64,000 nucleotides of DNA, from NCBI GenBank assembly GCA_018343915.1, contig JABRWF010000004.1, positions 3,100,001 through 3,164,000 of the forward strand, in the 5' to 3' direction. Under the pieces are notes generated by a model that made no database searches, had not been told where the DNA came from, and saw nothing but the letters and a program-made list of their open reading frames with translations. Positions 58,580-64,000 of the stretch are shown here, one piece after another (the first letter of the stretch is position 1; every line of letters starts with the position of its first letter). The DNA comes from Agroathelia rolfsii (Eukaryota; Basidiomycota; Agaricomycetes; Amylocorticiales; Amylocorticiaceae). Both the position numbers and the translations under genes were made by a program.

Positions 58580-58944
58580 ATTTGTAGGTTGATGGGGCAA
58601 TCGATGAAGAATGTCGGTATTCGACTCGGACTCAGTGCTGGGTGCTGCCAGTGAGCGCTGAGTATTACTATGACATAACAAGTCAGTGTTGTTGGCTGTT
58701 TGTCCCATAGCCGGCTCTTGAATTTGGCTACTGTGCTAGTGACTTGAAACAACTTCAAACGTTGACTGAATTACACACAAATTATCAAGCCAATGATGCT
58801 CAGTAAACCAAGTGTAATATTTTTTTATGCAAATACATGACTATGAGACATAGATCGAGTCATATATGCCCTTGAATCTTTGTATACTCTCAGATAGTCC
58901 CCTACACTCATAACATAGTCGTCACGTTCATCTAGTTACTGTCA
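58580..58944. other. Intergenic, nothing coding seen
   Basis: Between the DHHC gene and the GH5-like gene, both on the minus strand. It should hold the DHHC promoter and the GH5 3' end. Confidence 0.4.
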
Positions 58945-60797
58945 TCAAAGCAGATACGGCGAGAAGTCAAAGGCGGCCTCGGCCTGAGCTGCTTCGAGAG
59001 CAGCCTCCTTGAGGGTATCCCAGCTAGCGTCACCAATACCGATCTATAGTGAGTCAGTATCATGTGTGATTATTTAGGGACTCTAGCAAAACGTACTTCG
59101 TAATCATAGCTATACTGAATGAAAAAAAAACCAGATGTTAATCCAATGTGCACCAAAAAACATACAGTTGGCTTGTATTTCCATTTCCATGAAAGCACTT
59201 ACATGAGGATCAGCGTTCGGCAAAACTTCCCAATACAACCATGGCCTTAAGGAATGTGAACCTCAGCTTTGAGTCGTCATTTTATAGAATCGGGAATACA
59301 TACATTCCAGCAGCCCTGGGATTGGGTTAATATTGTTCGAAAACACAGAAAGTTAAGAGGTGATCGCTCACGTAATTTGACTAGCCCAGGTAGCAATATT
59401 GCTGTTACGCGTAGACGTTGACAAAACATCACCAGTAGGGCAGTCATTATTGGATGTATCATAGTAGCAAGCGCCCCTAAGGACAACAGCCAAATTTTCA
59501 GCATATAGCCAAAATCCGAGTTCTAAAATCATTACCATTCTTCGAATATAAGCATTTTCCCTGCGGCTTGAGCTTCGCTGACATAGCTTTGGATTGCTGA
59601 GGTCTCGAAGTCGCCAGTGCCATATGCATGGATGGAGATGACATCAAGCGCATCGCAAGAAAGCCAGGCAGATTTTACAGACTCTTCCATCCATGATTCA
59701 CCACCAGTGAGAACCAAGATCTTATAAGGGTGTGAGCGAAATCTGAAGCAGGAAAAAATCTCTTCCACGTACTCCACTGTTGTCCCCTAATTCGTTCTTG
59801 ATGGTTGTAGCACGATCACATTGCCTTGAATGTTAAGTTCAGCTGAGTTTTACTCTTTCTGTATGTAAAATTTACCAGCCCAAGTTATCGTTAATGTACG
59901 TCTCTCCCTATTGGAAAAGTCAGTAAGAATCCAACATGACTTGGCAAGATGAAATGACCTCACATTACCAATCATAGCTTCATTTTCTGCCTCGAAACCG
60001 AATATGTAGTCCGGCATCGTCTTCCAAGTAGTACCAAGTGTCGTATGAACATGGTTTAGTATATGAACCAAGCTGTAGAATATGTCAAGGGTTAGGTCCA
60101 AAATTCAGCCTCTCTCGAAGGACCCACCGATTATCAAACTCGGATGTTGCTTGGGACTCTTGATAAAAATATCCAGTCCTATTCAGTTGGCCGCGGGCTT
60201 TAGTTATCACGTCCTTCGTGAGGTTTGGAATCTTACATACCCGTACCACTGCCCATAGATGTCGGGCCTGGTGAGGGCGTTCCAACTGTGCATACTGATC
60301 AAGAGCTAAATGCATTTGAAATGAATTTGATAGCCGATGTATGAGTGTAACCCTGGCGAACCTTGATACCATAAGAATGTGCTGTGACCATAACACCATC
60401 CAGCAAGTCCAAGACTTGATCTTCAAAGGTTCCGGGAGCCGTGACCTCAAGATCGCTGTAGGATGTAATTGTGGTACCTTTCGTGGTTGAAGTAGATTCT
60501 CCATCAAGCCAAACTCGAAGGACTTTCATGCCTGCGCTCTGCATTCCACTTAAGGTACCAGGTCAAATGATTTCCACGGTGGTATATCAAAAAATGACTC
60601 ACCTGAAGAGGGTCTCCTGCTCTGCTTGACTCAATCCAGCTGCATAATCTTTCGACAGACGTTATTATTTCAGATCTTACGTTGAATTCAGTGTACGAAC
60701 ATAAGTTGGATCCCGCAAAGGAGTTCGCAGCTCGAGTAATAGGCACCGAAAAGCAGGTCAAAAGAGACAGTGAACGCAAAGTGGTAGAGAGTTTCAT
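58945..60797 (-). CDS. Secreted GH5-like glycoside hydrolase
   Basis: Fungal GH5-type (beta/alpha)8 hydrolase; mannanase-like proteins are the closest in my reading, but the substrate is not fixed by sequence. ATG 60797-60795 starts a signal peptide (SLLTCFSVPITRA). The barrel runs through MKVLRVWLDG (about 60520), VRQGYTH, RPDIYGQWYG (about 60250), FGFEAENEAMIG with the likely acid/base Glu of the Asn-Glu pair (about 59995-59975), GGESWMEE (about 59700), DVISIHAYGTGDFE (about 59640) and LIFEEWG with the likely nucleophile Glu (about 59545). The tail DNDCPTGD (about 59450), PWLYWEVLP (about 59235) and the last exon follow, ending TGA 58947-58945. About ten introns. No binding module is seen. 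Confidence 0.85.
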
Positions 60798-61610
60798 GGT
60801 GGGACCCTAAGAAATGGCTGTCGGTGAAGGATTATGCTTGTGCATCTTATATGCACTCGAGGTGAGATAATATTGTAAGTGTTAGGTCCGATAGCTGGAA
60901 GTCGTAGCGCGTTGCACATGGGCTCCTGACAGTTCGCATCAGAGAGAACCTATGAGCAGTGTTGATCGTTTTGGCTTCTAATTCTGAAATGAAGGTTGTA
61001 AAAGTGCCTGCTTTCGACAAAAAAATAGCTTTATCACACGCCTTAATACTTAACCGGTGGAGGCACATACACCTGACCTAATCATAGACAATGGCACATT
61101 GATTGCATAATATTTTGCGAGTGGATTTAGTCTGTAAATGAAATGAAATGAAAAAGAGCAGTTTACTGTTCGTTTCCTTGGCTCATGCGGCGAGAAATTC
61201 CAATGAGAGCGGCCATGATATCGTGAATTAATAAGGTAAGACTGGGTTGTCCTTTAATAGCCACTTCACATTTGAGTAGAAATAGACGCAGGTGGGAGCA
61301 TATGTGCCATAAGCAAAGTTGTCAAGAACAGCTCGTGACCAGAGAACCCTCAGGAGCATACATCTGGTAGACGAGGCAACTAAATATAATACATAGCAAA
61401 GCTCCTCAATCCATCTGGATCCTCGGCGTCCGTGTGAATATGCGCGCGAAGCTGGGGGCCGTCGGGCCGCCGTGATCTTGTTTCCATGGCATGTTAATCA
61501 TGCGCTACAAACATCAGGAGAGTATCAAGTAAATCGTGAACAATCAATGCATCACCATTACGTTACAAAGTCATTCGGATATGAAAGATAAAGCTAATTG
61601 ACCCAAACGC
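60798..61610. other. Intergenic, nothing coding seen
   Basis: 813 bp between the GH5 start and the MED4 stop. One 73-codon open frame on the minus strand (60847-61068) has no family likeness. The GH5 promoter must be in the right part near 60800-61000. Confidence 0.45.
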
Positions 61611-62414
61611 TTAAAGATCAGGATTGAGGTCCAGGTCCAGGTCAAATTGCATAGGCTGTGCCAAGCGATGGTCCTGTCTGTACGAATTAAGAGCAGGCCC
61701 TAGCCGCGAGGGCTCCATGGACTGTGGGGAAGCTTCGGTGTTCGCTGTCATAGCTATCGGTGACCGAATTCCGGATAAGAAACGGGTTTTCTGGACTAAC
61801 CTTGTCCAACGGGATGGGTATCACCAAGAGGTCCAATAGAGCCTTGGGTATCAAGGTGGCCACACCTCATGAGAGCATCCGATGGGAAAGGTGGTTCAAA
61901 TCTCTCAGAAATCGCATCGTCGAACCCCAAAGGTGCTGATGTTAATGTGCTTATACGAGATGCATATCGTAGTAGTTCAGGATAGGAGACCGAGGCTACA
62001 CTGGTGTTTGGCAAATGAACTCAACCAAAAATGCGCCATATTCTTACAGGTAGTAGCCAGCTCTGCTGCCGCAATGCGTTTTTCGCCCTCTTTAATTATG
62101 GCCTCCAACTGAGATTGATCTTGCGCTAGCTCGAGGCAGATATCACGCCAGCGAGTGTCCAAGCCAACAATGTCATTTTTCAATTGTTCTATCTTCATTT
62201 GTTTCATTTGATGCGTGTATGTACGCGCGAGAACTGCCGACAATTTAGAATCGCATTCAAGGAATGCCGAGATCGGTGGAATTGGGGGAGGTTTAGCTTG
62301 AGGAGGGCCCAGAGACAGGAAAAGTTTCTGGGACAGTGCCTGCAGTTCGTTCAGCTGCTCCAGAATGGCTGCAGAGGCTGATGAAGAGTCGGGAGGATGA
62401 TTAGACACAGACAT
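61611..62414 (-). CDS. MED4: Mediator subunit 4
   Basis: Component of the Mediator middle module, which links activators to RNA polymerase II. ATG 62414-62412 begins a coiled-coil N-terminal half (ILEQLNELQALSQKLF; QLKNDIVGLD; QSQLEAIIKEGEKRIAAAEL). An intron (gtaaga, about 62065, to an AG near 62029) joins to the family signature YPELLRYASRISTLTSAP (about 61980-61930), followed by a Pro-rich stretch PFPSDALMRCG. A last intron (gttagt, about 61804, to gaag near 61732) leads to a short tail ending DLDLDLNPDL and TAA 61613-61611. Acidic or hydrophobic repeats at the C-terminus are common in fungal Med4. Total about 230 residues. Confidence 0.88.
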
Positions 62415-62914
62415 GAGACTTGGTCAATGCAGAAACAAAAGGAAATAATGTGAACAGTAACGGCGGTATCTGATTGTGGTCAGTGTTAAAGTTCGCAGCG
62501 AATAAGCCTGAGTGCGTCTCGCTCAGGCTTGGCTGGCGTTTCCGAGCTGAACGGATGAGACTTATCAAGGATCCCATTAAGGTGTAGTTTGGGCTAAAAA
62601 CTGAGTGAATTAGGTCGTAATCAGCACAAAAGGCTTCACTTTCCCTCATGAATTGGCGAGCCATCTGGATCAGTCAGCTGAGTTAGGTTCTAAAGGTGTC
62701 CTTCGCTTCGTCTACATTGTGGCCGAGTTGTAGCTACGCTGGTATCATTGTTTCAACACGATATCTCGAAATTAATGCTTGGTAGCGTGATTACTACAAT
62801 AGCACTCCTAACTCTGTATATATGACTGGCGACTCAGACTTGTCTTGGGAGAGGTGACTGCCTCGTAACTTATCGCGAACAGTTGGATGAACATGGGCAC
62901 ATACTAGGTTCTCC
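62415..62914. promoter_or_regulatory. Divergent region, MED4 / CLC channel
   Basis: 500 bp between the two start codons. An open frame on the minus strand (62401-62664) has no motif and overlaps the MED4 start. Near 62815 is tgtatatatgac, about 100 bp before the CLC ATG, as a weak TATA candidate. Confidence 0.45.
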
Positions 62915-64000
62915 ATGGATTCTAATCCCAGAACGTCATCATATCCCAACGAAGAATCGTTTGAATTAACTGAAGACGGTCGACTACATGAAAACCAGCC
63001 CCCAACCTCCTTGGGCTACAAGGATGGCAATACTATAGACTGGTGGTACGAGCTAAACAATGAGCGCACCCGCAGGAGGCAGCTGCACTCGTTAACAGGC
63101 TTCCGCGGCAAAGTGTCAATACCCCTTCTGAGAGCATCGCAAACCTGGCTCGTCGTCATACTGACTGGCATAGGGATTGGTGCTACAGGGGCTTGGCTTG
63201 ATGTACTAGTTAGATGGTGTGCATACTTGTTTGTGCCTGCAGATTTGGCTTTCATCTCATAGCGAATACAGGTTGGGAGACCTCCGAGAAGGACGCTGTT
63301 CTTATGGCTTCTTCTACAATCAGGCGGCTTGCTGCAGTGGTCTTGACCGTGAGCACAGTGTCTTACAATGATAGATAGATCCTTACTTAGTATGCACTAG
63401 CTGGCGAAATCTGTACCGAATGGTTATCTTGGAGTCGTTGGCTGAATGTGCAATCTATCTTGGGCTCCGTATTAGTTCAAACGACTGTTTATGTAATGCT
63501 CGCAGTGAGTCTGCATTAACCATTTGTTGTCATCTATCTCCAATGTTTCCTCTAGGTAGCTTTTGCTGGAAGCGCCGCTGTCCTAGTAAAATCTTATGCC
63601 CCGTAGTACGTTCGCCTCCTTCCATCCCTCAAATTGGCGCTCATATAATTTTTTTTTCATGTTCTAGTGCATTTCATACCGGAAGTAAGTATCCTCGGCA
63701 TTTATTCCTGGATCTTCACGTTCTCACGATTTTTCTCAGTTCCTGAGATCAAGGCGGTTCGTGACACCGTTGGTATTGTAATAAACGAGGCTCATACACA
63801 TCCCAGATCTTGAGTGGCTATGTATTTGACGCGTTTTTATCCCCTTGGACACTCCTCATAAAAGCACTTGGACTAGCGCTCGCTGTCGCTTCTGGTTTAT
63901 CACTTGGAAAAGAGGTTGAATATTGATTCCCACAATGATTTGATTTTTCACTAAATCTTTCTTAGGGGCCACTGGTTCATGTAGCTTGCTGTATGGCATT
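62915..64000 (+). CDS. CLC-family chloride channel or transporter, 3' partial
   Basis: The voltage-gated chloride channel family; fungal members (Gef1) act in Golgi and endosomes. ATG 62915 opens a polar N-terminus with a [15 protein letters not shown] segment (about 63040), followed by the first helix ([21 protein letters not shown], about 63155). Later exons give SKWSW-like and [17 protein letters not shown] segments (about 63440-63500) and SYAPYAFHTG. The IPEIKA block of the selectivity region spans an intron (63690-63755), and [12 protein letters not shown] follows (63910-63985). The conserved Ser of GSGIP is read as Thr-Gly here (HTGIPEIK), and the exact splice is uncertain. The rest of the gene is beyond the window. 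Confidence 0.85.

Overview
The window is fungal nuclear DNA, most likely from an agaricomycete (Basidiomycota). Genes are tightly packed and carry many 50-70 nt GT-AG introns. One gene encodes a GH45 endoglucanase of the Phanerochaete Cel45A type. The transposons are chromodomain Ty3/gypsy elements whose decay is mainly C-to-T (or G-to-A) change, often at CpG. The species cannot be named from sequence alone.

Positions 1-28642 are a transposon nest with no host gene. I call the two chromovirus families A (LTR about 1.0 kb) and B (LTR 859 bp). The oldest layer visible is an inverted partial B LTR (B4, 24261-26174). Next is a decayed B element (B2: 5556-6540, 22073-23401 and LTR 23402-24260). 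B2 is interrupted by element A1 (1-5555, + strand), by element A2 (6541-22072, - strand, target duplication ctacc) and by a 311 bp solo LTR of a third family (22575-22885, agccc). A2 is itself interrupted by a nearly complete B element (B1, 6669-13865, ctcct) in its 3' LTR and by a solo B LTR (B3, 15571-16413, caatc) in its integrase gene. A Tc1/mariner element with 211 bp inverted repeats (24339-25959, TA) sits in B4. Two 875 bp LTR-like repeats (26325-27199, 27768-28642) end the island. Both chromovirus families show a -1 frameshift signal between gag and pol, an 11-nt self-primer like that of Tf1, and an intron-like segment just after the inferred transcription start.

Positions 28892-64000 are ordinary gene-rich chromosome. 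In order: SPF1-type P5A ATPase (-), RPF1 (-), p24 cargo receptor (+), ETR1 enoyl reductase (-), PRP40 (+), tropomyosin (-), a DUF2408 protein (+), ATP1 (-), mitochondrial ribosomal protein bL21m (+), MSH4 (-), MsrB (+), RLI1/ABCE1 (+), GH45 endoglucanase (+), a DHHC palmitoyltransferase (-), a GH5-like secreted hydrolase (-), MED4 (-) and the 5' part of a CLC chloride channel (+). Most are single-copy housekeeping genes, often in head-to-head pairs with short shared promoters. Four of them serve mitochondria or probably do: ETR1, ATP1, bL21m and MsrB. The two secreted carbohydrate-active enzymes suggest a plant-litter or wood-degrading life style.

Exon models were derived by hand from open frames, splice consensus and family motifs. 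Where a start or splice site is uncertain, the entry says so.
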